A stretch of 35,210 bases of DNA from assembly GCF_013423485.1 (NCBI RefSeq), contig NZ_JABFFR010000057.1:1-35210 (forward strand), read 5' to 3'. Shown piece after piece: positions 17,695-27,109 of this stretch; the stretch's first letter is position 1, and the number at the start of each line of letters is the position of its first letter. The translations under genes were made by a program, and so were the position numbers. Source of the DNA: Azospirillum oleiclasticum (GTDB taxonomy: Bacteria; Pseudomonadota; Alphaproteobacteria; Azospirillales; Azospirillaceae). The notes below the pieces were generated by a model. The model worked only from the letters and a program-made list of their open reading frames with translations, made no database searches and was not told the DNA's origin.

Positions 17695-19059
17695 CTACCG
17701 CGTCCGGGTCCCGAGGCACCCGTCCAGTATGTCCAGCGCGCGGTCGAGGTCGTCGCGCGCGATGATCAGCGGCGGCGACAGGGTGAGCACACGGCCCATG
17801 GTCACCTTGAAGCTGAGCCCACGCTCCAGCGCGGCGTAGAGCACGGCTTCCGCCCGGTCGGGCTCCTCCATCTCCATCCCCAGGAGAAGCCCGGCGCCGC
17901 GCACCCCGGCCACGCCGGGGTGGCGGGCGGCGATCTCCTCCAGACGCTGGAGTGCGTGGCGACCGAGGTCGGCGGCGCGCCCGGCCAGCCCCTCCTCCGC
18001 GATGATGTCCAGCGTGGTCAGGCCGGCGCGGGCGAGCAGAGGGTTCTTCTCGTGCGTGTAGTGGCCGATGGCACGGTCGCCGCCGACCTCCAGCCCGGCC
18101 CGCGCGATCACCGCGGCGACGGGAAGCATGGCACCCCCCAGCGCCTTGCCCAGCACCACCATGTCCGGCACCGCGCCGACCCGCTCGTGGGTGAAGAGCG
18201 CGCCGGTCTTGCCGAGGCCGGTGGGGATCTCGTCGAAGATCAGCAGGGCCCCGGTCTCGTCGCAGGCCTGCCGCACCGCCGCCCAGAATCCCGGCGGCGG
18301 CAGGTAGGGGACGGCGCGCACCGGTTCCGCCACCACGGCGGCGATGTCGCCCTCCTTCTCCAGCGCGTAGCGCAGCATGCGCGCGCAGGCCATGCGGCAG
18401 GCGTCCAGGTCCGGGGCGGCGCCCGGCGACGGGAAGCCGTAGGGGCAGCGCTGGCAGGCGAAGGGCGCCACATGCTCGGCCCCCGGCAGCAGCGGCCCGA
18501 TCCCGTGCGAGCGGAACAGCGCCTCGCCCCCCACGCTGCTGGCGCCGAACCCGGCGCCGTGGAAGGCATCCCAGAAGGACAGGGTCTTGAAGCGCCCGGT
18601 TGCCAGCCGGGCAATCTTCAGCGCCATCTCGATGGCGTCCGACCCGCTGGGCGCGAACAGCACCCGCGATCCCGGTCCGGTGGGCGACAGCCCGGCCAGC
18701 CGCTCGGCCAATTCCGCCGCCGGCTCGCAGGCGAAGCGGCGGGGCGCGAAGCTGAGATCGTCGAGCTGGGCGTGCAGCGCCGCCCGCAGGCGCGGGTGCG
18801 CGTAGCCGATGTGGTGGGCGCTGTTGCCGTGGAAGTCCATGAAGCGGCGCCCGTCCATGTCCTCGATCCAGATCCCTTCCGCCCGGCGTATGGCGGACAG
18901 GCAGGGGCTGGACAGGGACTGGGGCAGGAAGGCGGCGGCGTCGCGCTCCACCAGCGCGCGGCTGGCCGGGCCGACGTGGCGCCCCGCCCAGGCCGCGCGG
19001 CGATCGGAGTGGTTGACGTCGCCCTCCGACTGGGCCGGCGCCGCGCGGCCGTCGATCAC
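17695..19059 (-). CDS. pbfA: Class III PLP enzyme, probable (R)-1-hydroxy-2-aminoethylphosphonate ammonia-lyase
   Basis: 454-residue class III aminotransferase-fold protein. The signatures are GRRFMDFHGNSAHHIGYAHP, the PLP-phosphate loop APSGSDAIEMALKIARL, the cofactor aspartate in LLIFDEIPTGLGKTG (D276) and the Schiff-base lysine K305 in VVLGKALGGAMLP. PbfA, an ammonia-lyase of this fold, converts (R)-1-hydroxy-2-aminoethylphosphonate to phosphonoacetaldehyde, the PhnX substrate. The assignment rests on its place directly behind phnW and phnX; by sequence alone an ordinary aminotransferase cannot be excluded. The GTG start at 19059 overlaps the phnX stop (GTGA), which indicates translational coupling; longer readings run inside phnX. 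Confidence 0.82.
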   Translation of the reverse strand: MIDGRAAPAQSEGDVNHSDRRAAWAGRHVGPASRALVERDAAAFLPQSLSSPCLSAIRRAEGIWIEDMDGRRFMDFHGNSAHHIGYAHPRLRAALHAQLDDLSFAPRRFACEPAAELAERLAGLSPTGPGSRVLFAPSGSDAIEMALKIARLATGRFKTLSFWDAFHGAGFGASSVGGEALFRSHGIGPLLPGAEHVAPFACQRCPYGFPSPGAAPDLDACRMACARMLRYALEKEGDIAAVVAEPVRAVPYLPPPGFWAAVRQACDETGALLIFDEIPTGLGKTGALFTHERVGAVPDMVVLGKALGGAMLPVAAVIARAGLEVGGDRAIGHYTHEKNPLLARAGLTTLDIIAEEGLAGRAADLGRHALQRLEEIAARHPGVAGVRGAGLLLGMEMEEPDRAEAVLYAALERGLSFKVTMGRVLTLSPPLIIARDDLDRALDILDGCLGTRTR

Positions 19060-19886
19060 GGCCGCTCGCCGCGCGCCAGCCGCGCCTCGATGTCGTCGAG
19101 CAGGGGCAGCGCGCCGAGCAGGCTTCCCGCCACGTAATGGGCACCGGCGCGGCGCAGCCGCTCCTCCGCCGGGGCGCGCAGCGCGGCGCGCCGTTCCTCC
19201 GACAGCAGGCTCCATTCGCCGAGCGGCACGCCGACCTCGTTGCCGGTGTCGGTCAGCGCGATCGTCCACATGCCGGCGTTCAGCCCCTCCTCCACGTCCA
19301 GCGTGGTGTCGCCGATCTTCACGCAGGCCTCCACCGGCGAAATGCCCAGCTCGATCACGCAGCGCAGCGCCATGGCCGGGCCGGGACGACCGGTCGGCGT
19401 GTCGCCGGCGGCCACCGCGATGTCCGGCTCGTAGCCCTGCGCCGCCGCCACCTTTTGCACCACCTGCAGCACCTGGCGGGGGTAGCCGGTGGTCGAGCCG
19501 ATCCGCATGCCGCGCTGGCGCATGGAGGCGATGGCATCCACCACGCCGGGGATCACGTCGGCGTAGCGGTCGACCACCTCGACCTGGAGCGGCAGGAAGG
19601 TCTCGTAGAGGCTGTCGACGTCGGCGTCGTCCGGACGGCGGCCGTAGCGGGTGACCCAGGCGGCGGCCACCGCGGGCATGGCGAGCACCGCCTTGATGTG
19701 GTCCCACTTGGGCATGCCCATGGGGCCGCGCGCCTGCTCCAGCGTGATCTCGACTTTGTGGCGGCGGAACGCCTCCATGAAGGCGCCGGCCGGCGCGAGG
19801 CAGCCGAAATCGACCGTGGTCCCCGCCCAGTCCAGCACCACGGCCTGGAGCGGCCCGGTGTAGCGGCGCGTGTAGGTGTAGCTCAT
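19056..19886 (-). CDS. phnX: Phosphonoacetaldehyde hydrolase
   Basis: HAD-superfamily phosphonatase, 276 residues, splitting phosphonoacetaldehyde into acetaldehyde and inorganic phosphate. The nucleophile D19 is in VVLDWAGTTVDFG and the Schiff-base lysine K60 in MGMPKWDHI; their spacing (41) equals that of Asp12/Lys53 of the Bacillus cereus enzyme. Further HAD motifs are GSTTGYPR and the metal site KIGDTTLDVEEG. Its start overlaps the phnW stop (ATGA), so phnW-phnX-pbfA are one coupled operon. Confidence 0.97.
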   Translation of the reverse strand: MSYTYTRRYTGPLQAVVLDWAGTTVDFGCLAPAGAFMEAFRRHKVEITLEQARGPMGMPKWDHIKAVLAMPAVAAAWVTRYGRRPDDADVDSLYETFLPLQVEVVDRYADVIPGVVDAIASMRQRGMRIGSTTGYPRQVLQVVQKVAAAQGYEPDIAVAAGDTPTGRPGPAMALRCVIELGISPVEACVKIGDTTLDVEEGLNAGMWTIALTDTGNEVGVPLGEWSLLSEERRAALRAPAEERLRRAGAHYVAGSLLGALPLLDDIEARLARGERP

Positions 19887-21019
19887 TCCTGGTTTCCTTC
19901 CCCAGCGGGCGCGCCGGTGGCGACGCCCATCTCGTCGAGCGTGGCGCGGATGGCGTCCAGCGCCGCCCTCATTTCAGTGGCCCCCAAACGGCCGATGCAG
20001 CCGATCCGGAAGCTGTCCGACACCGTCAGCTTGCCCGGATAGATGACGAAGCCGCGCTCCCGCAGCCGGTCGTAGAAGTCCGCGAAGACGAAGCGCGGGT
20101 CGGCCGGCATGCGCACGGTGACGATGATCGGCGCCTGCAGATGGTCGGGCAGCAGCGTGCGGAAGCCCATGGCGCGCAGCCCGTCGATGAGGACGCGGGC
20201 GTTTTCCCGGTAGCGGGCGCCGCGCCCCTCCACCCCGCCTTCGGCCTCGTGCTCCTCCAGCGCCCGGTCGAAGGCGGCCAGCGCATGGGTGGGCGGGGTG
20301 AAGCGCCACTGCCCGTTCGCCTCGAACCCCTTCCACTGGTCGTGCAGGTCGAGCGACAGGGAATGGGCGTTGCCGGCCGCGGCGTCCAGCGCGTCGCGAC
20401 GGACCAGCACGAAGGCCAGCCCCGGCACCCCCTCCAGGCATTTGTTGGCGGAGGCGGCGACCGCCTGGAACGGCGTGCGGCCGGCGTCCAGCGGCAGGGC
20501 GCCGAAGGCGCTCATGCCGTCGATCAGCAGCGCGCGTCCGTGGGCGGCGGTGACCGCCGCCACCGCCTCGATCGGGTTGAGGATACCGGAGGTGGTCTCG
20601 CACTGGACGACCGCCACATGGGTGACGGCCGGATCGGCGGCCAGCGCCCGGTCCAGCGCCGCCGGCTCCACCGGCCGGTCCTCGGGCGTCTCGATGGCGG
20701 CGACATCGAGGCCGATGGTGCGCGCCATGCGCAGCATCCGTTGCCCGTAGGCGCCGTTGACCAGCACCAGCAGCTTGCCGTCCGCCGGCACCAGCGTGCC
20801 GATCATCGCCTCGACCGCGAAGGTGCCGGAGCCCTGGAGCGGCACCGCCACGAAGGTGTCGCCGCCGCCCACGAGCCGCACCAGCCGGTCCCGGATGCGC
20901 GCGTTCATGGCGATGAAGGCGCCGTCGCGCGAGCCCCAGTCGCGCAGCATCGCCTCCTTCACCGTGCGGGAGGTGGTCAACGGTCCGGGGGTCAGCAGGT
21001 AGGGGGCGGTGCTGGTCAT
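19883..21019 (-). CDS. phnW: 2-Aminoethylphosphonate:pyruvate transaminase
   Basis: 378-residue class V (fold type I) aminotransferase that moves the amino group of 2-aminoethylphosphonate to pyruvate, giving phosphonoacetaldehyde and alanine. It begins YLLTPGPLTTSRTVKEAMLR, has VPLQGSGTFAVEAMIGTLVP for the cofactor phosphate, LLIDGMSAFGALPLD with the cofactor aspartate, and the Schiff-base lysine K193 in SANKCLEG, one residue from Lys194 reported for the Salmonella enzyme. The start at 21019 is the last ATG before the TPGPL motif; a longer frame to 21121 would cross the regulator gene and operator. First gene of the operon. Confidence 0.97.
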   Translation of the reverse strand: MTSTAPYLLTPGPLTTSRTVKEAMLRDWGSRDGAFIAMNARIRDRLVRLVGGGDTFVAVPLQGSGTFAVEAMIGTLVPADGKLLVLVNGAYGQRMLRMARTIGLDVAAIETPEDRPVEPAALDRALAADPAVTHVAVVQCETTSGILNPIEAVAAVTAAHGRALLIDGMSAFGALPLDAGRTPFQAVAASANKCLEGVPGLAFVLVRRDALDAAAGNAHSLSLDLHDQWKGFEANGQWRFTPPTHALAAFDRALEEHEAEGGVEGRGARYRENARVLIDGLRAMGFRTLLPDHLQAPIIVTVRMPADPRFVFADFYDRLRERGFVIYPGKLTVSDSFRIGCIGRLGATEMRAALDAIRATLDEMGVATGAPAGEGNQE

Positions 21020-21085
21020 GCGCGTCTCGGCGGAAAGCGTGTCCAAGGGTGGACGGATGACAGCGCGCCGCCTACCATAATGCCA

Positions 21086-21112
21086 ATCCATTCCATCTAT
21101 GGACCCATGGAT
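21086..21112. promoter_or_regulatory. Probable LysR operator between phnW and its regulator
   Basis: TCCAT-CT-ATGGA (21092-21103) is a perfect palindrome, flanked by an outer ATCCAT (21086-21091) and ATGGAT (21107-21112), so the half-site occurs four times in 27 bases. It stands in the 91-base region between the divergent phnW and LysR genes and reaches the LysR start, which suits regulation of phnW and self-repression. Confidence 0.5.
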
Positions 21113-21989
21113 GAAATCCATAAATCACGCCCAGCTCCGCGCCTTCCACGCCGTGGCGACGGAGGGTGGCTTCACCAAGGCCGCGCGCCTGCTGAACGTC
21201 ACCCAGCCCACCCTGTCGCAGGAGGTCAAGGCGCTGGAGGAGGCGTACGGCGTGCTGCTGTTCGACCGCACGCGCCGGTCGGTGGCGCTGACCGAACTGG
21301 GCCGGACCCTGTTCGCCGTGACCCGGCGCCTGTTCGCCGCGGAGCAGGAGGCGCTGGAGCTGCTGGCCGGCGTGCGGCACCTGGAGGGCGGGACGCTGGC
21401 CGTGGGGGCGGACGGACCCTTCCACGCCGTGCCGCTGCTGGCCGACTTCACGCGCCGCCATCCGGGGCCGACGGTGACGCTCTCCGTCGGCAATTCGCGG
21501 ACGCTGTTGCAGGGGTTGCTGGACACGCGCATCGACGTGGCCGTGCTGGCCGACGTGCCCGGCGATTCGCGGCTCTACGTCGTGCCGCTGCGCCGCGACC
21601 CGGTGATGGCGCTGCTGCCGCGCGGCCACCGGCTGGCGCGCCACCGGGCGGTGACGCTCGCCGAGCTGGCGGCGGAGCGGCTGGTGCTGCGTGAACCCGG
21701 CTCGATGACCCGGCGCCTCGTCGAGCGGGCCTTCGCCGCCGCCGACCTCGCCCCCGCCACGCCGCTGGAGATCGAAAGCCGCGAGGCGGTGGTGGAGGCG
21801 GTGGCCGCCGGGCTGGGCATCGGCTTCGTCTCCGCCGCCGAGTTCGCCCAGGACCCGCGCCTCGCGCTGCTGCCCTTCGCCGGGGTGGTGGTCGAGATGG
21901 ACGAATACGTCGTCTGCCTGCGCGAACGCCGCCGGCTGGCGGTGGTGCGCGCCTTCCTGGAGGTGGCGCGGGAGCGGGCGGTTCCCTGA
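21111..21989 (+). CDS. LysR-family regulator of phosphonate use
   Basis: About 292 residues. The N-terminal winged helix-turn-helix reads INHAQLRAFHAVATEGGFTK then TQPTLSQEVKALEEAYGVLL; the effector domain begins near residue 85 (GGTLAVGADGPFHAVPLLAD) and includes the inter-lobe VEAVAAGLGIGFV. Start at 21111 begins just before the helix; an in-frame ATG at 21099 would start inside the palindrome. It is divergent from phnW and only 2 bases from the convergent permease gene, so it lies between both halves of the phosphonate locus and probably controls them in response to 2-aminoethylphosphonate or a product. The effector is inferred. Confidence 0.9.
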   Translation: MKSINHAQLRAFHAVATEGGFTKAARLLNVTQPTLSQEVKALEEAYGVLLFDRTRRSVALTELGRTLFAVTRRLFAAEQEALELLAGVRHLEGGTLAVGADGPFHAVPLLADFTRRHPGPTVTLSVGNSRTLLQGLLDTRIDVAVLADVPGDSRLYVVPLRRDPVMALLPRGHRLARHRAVTLAELAAERLVLREPGSMTRRLVERAFAAADLAPATPLEIESREAVVEAVAAGLGIGFVSAAEFAQDPRLALLPFAGVVVEMDEYVVCLRERRRLAVVRAFLEVARERAVP

Positions 21990-21991
21990 CC

Positions 21992-23679
21992 CTACCGCGC
22001 CCGCCACGCCTGTGTGCGCCTCTGCAGGACCCAGGACAGGACCGCGTGGAGCGCGCGCACGCCGGCGGACGTGTAGACGATCATCATCGCCATGGCGGCG
22101 GCCCCCGCCACCTCGCCGGCGTCGTCCATGTTGAGGACCGCGACCGACGCCGGCTTGGTCGCGGGGGCGTACAGGAAGACCACGGCGGACACGGTGGTCA
22201 TGGCGTTGACGAAGAAATAGATGGCGATGTCCAGGATCGCCGGCAGGCACAGCGGCACGGTGACGCGCAGGAAGGTGGTCCAGACCGGAACCTTCAGGCT
22301 GGCCGACACCGCCTCGAACTCGCGGTCGAGCTGCTTCAGCGCGGTGACCGCGGTCAGATGGCTGACCGTGTAGAAATGCACGACGGTGGACAGCACCAGG
22401 ATCGCCATGCCGTGGTACAGCCAGCCCAGCGGGTTCCAGGGTGCGTTGAAGAAGAAGATGTAGGCGAGCCCCAGCACCATCCCCGGCACCGCGAGCGGCA
22501 CGATGGCCGCCATCCGCGCCACCGCGGCCAAAGGCCGTGCCGCCGGGCTGCGCTCGATCAGCCAGGCTCCGACGAACACCACGGCGGTTCCCACCACCGC
22601 CGTCCAGACCGACAGGCGCAGGCTGTTCCAATAGCTGCTCCAGCCCGCGCTGTCGAACTGCGCGAAGTCGTAATTGGCGAGCGTCGGCGTCAGGTCGTAG
22701 GGCCAGAAGGTGGCGAGCGAGGCGAAGCCCGCCATGCCCAGGATGCCCAGCAGCAACCCCGCCACCAGCGCGCAGAACAGCAGCGCCAGCCCGTCGCCCG
22801 CCGGCCGGCGCCGCGGCGCATAGGGGACGGAACGGGCGGACAGCAGGGCCATCTGGCGCTTCTGCCCGATCCAGTCGGCGACGAAGGCCAGCACCGCCGG
22901 CACCAGCAGCACCATGCCGACCACAGCACCCATGCCGAAATTCTGTTGCCCGACCACCTGCTTGTAGACGTCGGTGGCGAGCACGTTGAAGGAGCCGCCG
23001 ATCACCTTGGGCACGCCGAAGTCTGTGATGACCAGCGTGAACACCACGAAGACGGCGCTGATCAGGCCGTAACGCGCGCCCGGCAGGGTGATGGTGAGGA
23101 AGCGGCGCAACCGCCCGGCGCCCAGCGCCTCCGCCGCCTCGTACAGGCGGGCGTCGGCGGTCGACAGGGCGACCGTCAGGATCATGACCGCGTGCGGGAA
23201 GGTGTAGAACACCTCCCCGATCACGATGCCGATCGGGCCGTAGATGCTGTGGCCCATCATCAGGTCGCGCAGGACGCCCTTGTTGCCGAACAGATAGACC
23301 AGCGCGATCGCCGGCAGCAGCGATGGCGCCAGGATGGGAATCTGCGCCAGCGCCTTGAACAGCCCCTTGCCCGGCATCGCCGTGCGCGTGATGGCGAAGG
23401 CGTACGCGAAGGCCAGCGGCACCACGATGGTCGTGGTCAGCGCGGACACGGCCACGCTGTTCCACACCGACACGGTGAGCGCCGGCGTCTGAAGGAAGGC
23501 CGCGAAGTTGGCGAGGCCGACGAAGGCGTCGTTGCGGTCGTACAGGCTGCGCACCAGGATGGCGCCCAGCGGCAGCACCACGAAGACCACCAGCAGCAGG
23601 GTGAGCGACACCAGCCCCGCGGCCAGCATCCCGGCCTCGCCCCAGCGGACCGGGCGGCCGCCGGGCAGCGCCGCCGTGG

Positions 23680-23683
<4 letters not shown>
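21992..23683 (-). CDS. phnU: 2-Aminoethylphosphonate ABC transporter permease (double length)
   Basis: 563-residue inner-membrane permease with two six-helix BPD-type permease halves, each with an EAA loop (EAAEALGAGRLRRFLTITLP in the first; EFEAVSASLKVPVWTTFLRV in the second). It is therefore a single-chain equivalent of separate PhnU and PhnV, similar in design to FbpB/ThiP permeases. It overlaps the ATPase gene by 4 bases upstream. Its stop is only 2 bases from that of the convergent LysR gene, so transcripts of the two must meet. Substrate is assigned from context. Confidence 0.9.
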
Positions 23684-24744
<1,061 letters not shown>

Positions 24745-24753
24745 GGCGGTGCG

Positions 24754-25788
24754 TCAGCTCTTCGGCTCGGACTTGGCGTTGTACCGCTTGCCCCACTCCG
24801 CCAGGATGGCGTCGCGGTTGGCGGCGGCCCAGGCGAAGTCGTTGTTCTTGATCATCGACGCCTCGGCGTTCTTCGGGTAGTTGGGCGTGTCCTTGGTGAC
24901 GCCGGGGTGCGCGGTGACCTGGTAGAAGTTGACGTACAGCTCGTTCGCCTTCCTGGTCGCGGCCCAGTCGGCCAGCTTCTGCGCGGCGTCCAGGTTCTTG
25001 GTGCCCTTGACGATGGCGGTCGCCTCCATCTCCCAGCCGGCGCCCTCGGCGGCCAGGATCACGTCGATCGGCGCACCCTTGGTCTTCTGCTGGGCGCCGG
25101 TGTACTCGATGGAGATGCCGATGGCGTACTCGCCGGACGCCGCCATGCGGCAGGGCTTGGAGCCGGAATGGGTGTAGACGGCGACGTTGTCGTTGAGCCG
25201 GTCCATGTAGGACCAGCCCTTGTCGGACCCCATGGTCTGCAGCCAGCCCGACACGGCCAGGAAGCCGGTACCGGACGACGCCGGGTTGGGCATCACCACC
25301 TGCCCCTTGTACTCCGGCTTCAGCAGGTCCGCCCAGGAGGCGGGCTTGGGCAGCTTGCGCTTCTCCGCCTCCACCGTGTTGAAGCAGATGGCCGCCATCC
25401 AGGCGTCCATGCCCACCCAGGCCGGCGGGGTCTTGCCATCGACGAAGGCCGGCTTCAGAGCGCCCGCCTCCTTCGGCGCGTAGGGATGCAGCATTCCCTG
25501 CGCGTCGAGGATCATCAGGCTCGACGCGGCCAAGCCCCAGATCGCGTCGGCGCGGGGGTTGTCCTTCTCGGCCAGCAGCTTGGCGGTCACGACGCCGGTG
25601 GAGTCGCGGACCCACTCGATCTCGATGCCGGGGTTGTCGGCCTCGAACGACTTCTTGTAGGGAGCGAGCTGCTCGTTCTCCAGCGCGGTGTAGACCGTCA
25701 GCTTGGTGGCGGCCTGGGCGGCGGACAGCCCCAACCCGGCGGCGATGGCGATGCCGGCGGCCCCGGCCAGCGCGGTTCGAAGGGTCAT
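24754..25788 (-). CDS. phnS: 2-Aminoethylphosphonate ABC transporter substrate-binding protein
   Basis: 344-residue periplasmic protein with a 26-residue signal peptide ending SAAQA-ATKLTVYTALE. The sequence type (NEQLAPYKKSFEADNPGIEI, RDSTGVVTAKLLAEKDNPRA, NPASSGTGFLAVSGWLQTMG) is that of PhnS-like members of the iron/phosphonate binding-protein family. The ribosome site GGGAG lies 7 bases before the ATG. First gene of the leftward phnS-phnT-phnU unit, so its promoter lies in the region just right of 25788. Confidence 0.93.
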   Translation of the reverse strand: MTLRTALAGAAGIAIAAGLGLSAAQAATKLTVYTALENEQLAPYKKSFEADNPGIEIEWVRDSTGVVTAKLLAEKDNPRADAIWGLAASSLMILDAQGMLHPYAPKEAGALKPAFVDGKTPPAWVGMDAWMAAICFNTVEAEKRKLPKPASWADLLKPEYKGQVVMPNPASSGTGFLAVSGWLQTMGSDKGWSYMDRLNDNVAVYTHSGSKPCRMAASGEYAIGISIEYTGAQQKTKGAPIDVILAAEGAGWEMEATAIVKGTKNLDAAQKLADWAATRKANELYVNFYQVTAHPGVTKDTPNYPKNAEASMIKNNDFAWAAANRDAILAEWGKRYNAKSEPKS

Positions 25789-26040
25789 GCGTTGCTCCCG
25801 TTTCCCGAAGTCTCGGCGGTGGAGGCCGGCCCTTGCGCCAAGACCCCGTCACCCCGCGTCTTGTACCGCCGGAGCGCGCGGACGACGCGTTAAGCTTTGG
25901 TTACGTTTGCGCGGCTTCTGTTGCAGTGTTTGCGCCGGGGCGGCGACCGGGTGGAACGTCGGCCATTTCGGCGGCTCGCGTCGACGGTGATCCTGCCGGC
26001 GGTAGGCTGACACCCGCTGTTTCCGATCGACGACCGCCGC

Positions 26041-26094
26041 GTGACCGTCGATCACACGTCCATCGTCCGCTGGATCCTGGCCAACGCCCCGTAG
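26041..26094 (+). pseudogene. IS6-family transposase fragment
   Basis: One frame reads VTVDHTSIVRWILANAP and then a stop, preceded by DDRR. This matches the conserved helix-turn-helix segment of IS6-type transposases (RGVxVDHxTIxRWVxxYAP). Only about 20 codons remain; the DDE catalytic domain is gone. Confidence 0.55.
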
Positions 26095-26223
26095 CTGGAC
26101 GATCGCCGGCTGCAAGATCCTGGTCATCGTGCGCAAGGGGCCGTCCACCACATCACCTCACCCCATCGGTCGGGTCGAGGTGTGGTGACCAGACTCCACC
26201 GAAGAACCACGATGGCCGCCGCG

Positions 26224-26288
26224 GCTGTGGGGAACCGGCCCGCCTACGCCAGCCATGGGGGCGCTTCGGCGGGCCGGTTCCCCACAGC
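26224..26288. repeat. Perfect 21-bp inverted repeat with 23-base spacer
   Basis: The arms at 26224-26244 (beginning GCTGTGGGGAACCGG) and 26268-26288 are exact reverse complements; the spacer holds CCAGCCATGGGGG. It could be two abutting transposon ends left by a deletion, a small MITE-like element, or the terminator for the leftward VOC operon that ends at 26331. It lacks a T-run. Confidence 0.85.
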
Positions 26289-26330
26289 TACATCACCCCG
26301 CGGGGCACGACCGCGATCTTCCGCATGGCA

Positions 26331-26924
26331 TCACACCGGCAGATGCAGATCGCCCGGTACGGCGGGACGGAACTCGCCCGCACGGGTCCGCTGGTGCAGT
26401 TCGGCCACGGACATGCCCGCTTTCCGAGCGGCGATCATCTTCGGCGGATCGCATTCCTCGCCGATCGGGTTGCGCACGAATTCCTGGGAGGTGCGCATCC
26501 ACTCGCTGGACAGGTTCCAGTTGCCGAAATTGTCGCATTGCAGTTCGACACTGTTGCCGTCCGGGTCCTCGTAATAGAACGAGGTAGTCAGGCCGTGATC
26601 GAGGCAGGCATGGGGAAGGATGCCGGCCTCGGCCAAACGGGCGTAATTTGCCAGCAGCCCGTCGAGCGTCGCGAATTCGAACGCCATGTGGTGCATCCCG
26701 GCATGATGCAGCTTGTCAGGGTCGTTGCGGATCGCCGGAGTCTGCAACAGGGCGACCCTATGGTTTGCGGTATCGTTGGTCGTCCAAGCCCCGCCCTCGA
26801 ACCTGAAGTTCGGCACGCAGCCAACCACCGCCCTGTACCAGGCCAGCATCTCCTCCATCCGGGTGGTCTTCAAGGTGACGTGATGCAGGATGGGCCGTTC
26901 CTCGATTTGCTTGATATCGTTCAT
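26331..26924 (-). CDS. VOC-family protein (glyoxalase / extradiol dioxygenase type)
   Basis: 197-residue vicinal-oxygen-chelate protein. The two beta-alpha-beta-beta-beta modules carry metal-ligand positions in PILHHVTLKT (His), HHMAFEFATLDGLL (His) and DPDGNSVELQCD (Glu), the pattern of single-chain extradiol dioxygenases or glyoxalases. The C-terminal tail (IAARKAGMSVAELHQRTRAGEF) resembles that of biphenyl-2,3-diol-dioxygenase-annotated members. Start at 26924 is clear, with AAGGAGG upstream. It is the last gene of the leftward transporter cluster, after a 185-base gap in which I see no gene. Substrate unknown. Confidence 0.85.
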   Translation of the reverse strand: MNDIKQIEERPILHHVTLKTTRMEEMLAWYRAVVGCVPNFRFEGGAWTTNDTANHRVALLQTPAIRNDPDKLHHAGMHHMAFEFATLDGLLANYARLAEAGILPHACLDHGLTTSFYYEDPDGNSVELQCDNFGNWNLSSEWMRTSQEFVRNPIGEECDPPKMIAARKAGMSVAELHQRTRAGEFRPAVPGDLHLPV

Positions 26925-27109
26925 GGTTTCCTCCTTGTTGTCAGATGTGGAACCGCCTCTGGTCGCGGCCCGGTATGGCTTTTCACTCCCGGAAGCATCG
27001 TGTCGTAGCCGACACGCCGGGATCGCGTCGCACCACTGCGGCGGAGAGCGCCCCGATTCCGCCCAGGTGGCTGACTTCTGCAGCATTCCCGCGTCGATCT
27101 GCGCCATGG

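Larger units (their letters stand above)
25789..26330. other. 542-base gap without an intact gene
   Basis: This stretch separates the phosphonate locus from the next cluster. It must hold the phnS promoter on its left. To the right it has an IS6-type transposase fragment, an imperfect CACCACA/TGTGGTG hairpin near 26140-26190 and a perfect long inverted repeat. No open frame in it looks like a protein. It reads as a scar of insertion and deletion. Confidence 0.6.

Noticed and set aside
17695..19707. A 670-residue fused reading of pbfA with the region upstream
   Set aside because: The extra N-terminal part is phnX DNA in the wrong frame; the GTG at 19059 overlapping the phnX stop gives the normal family length.
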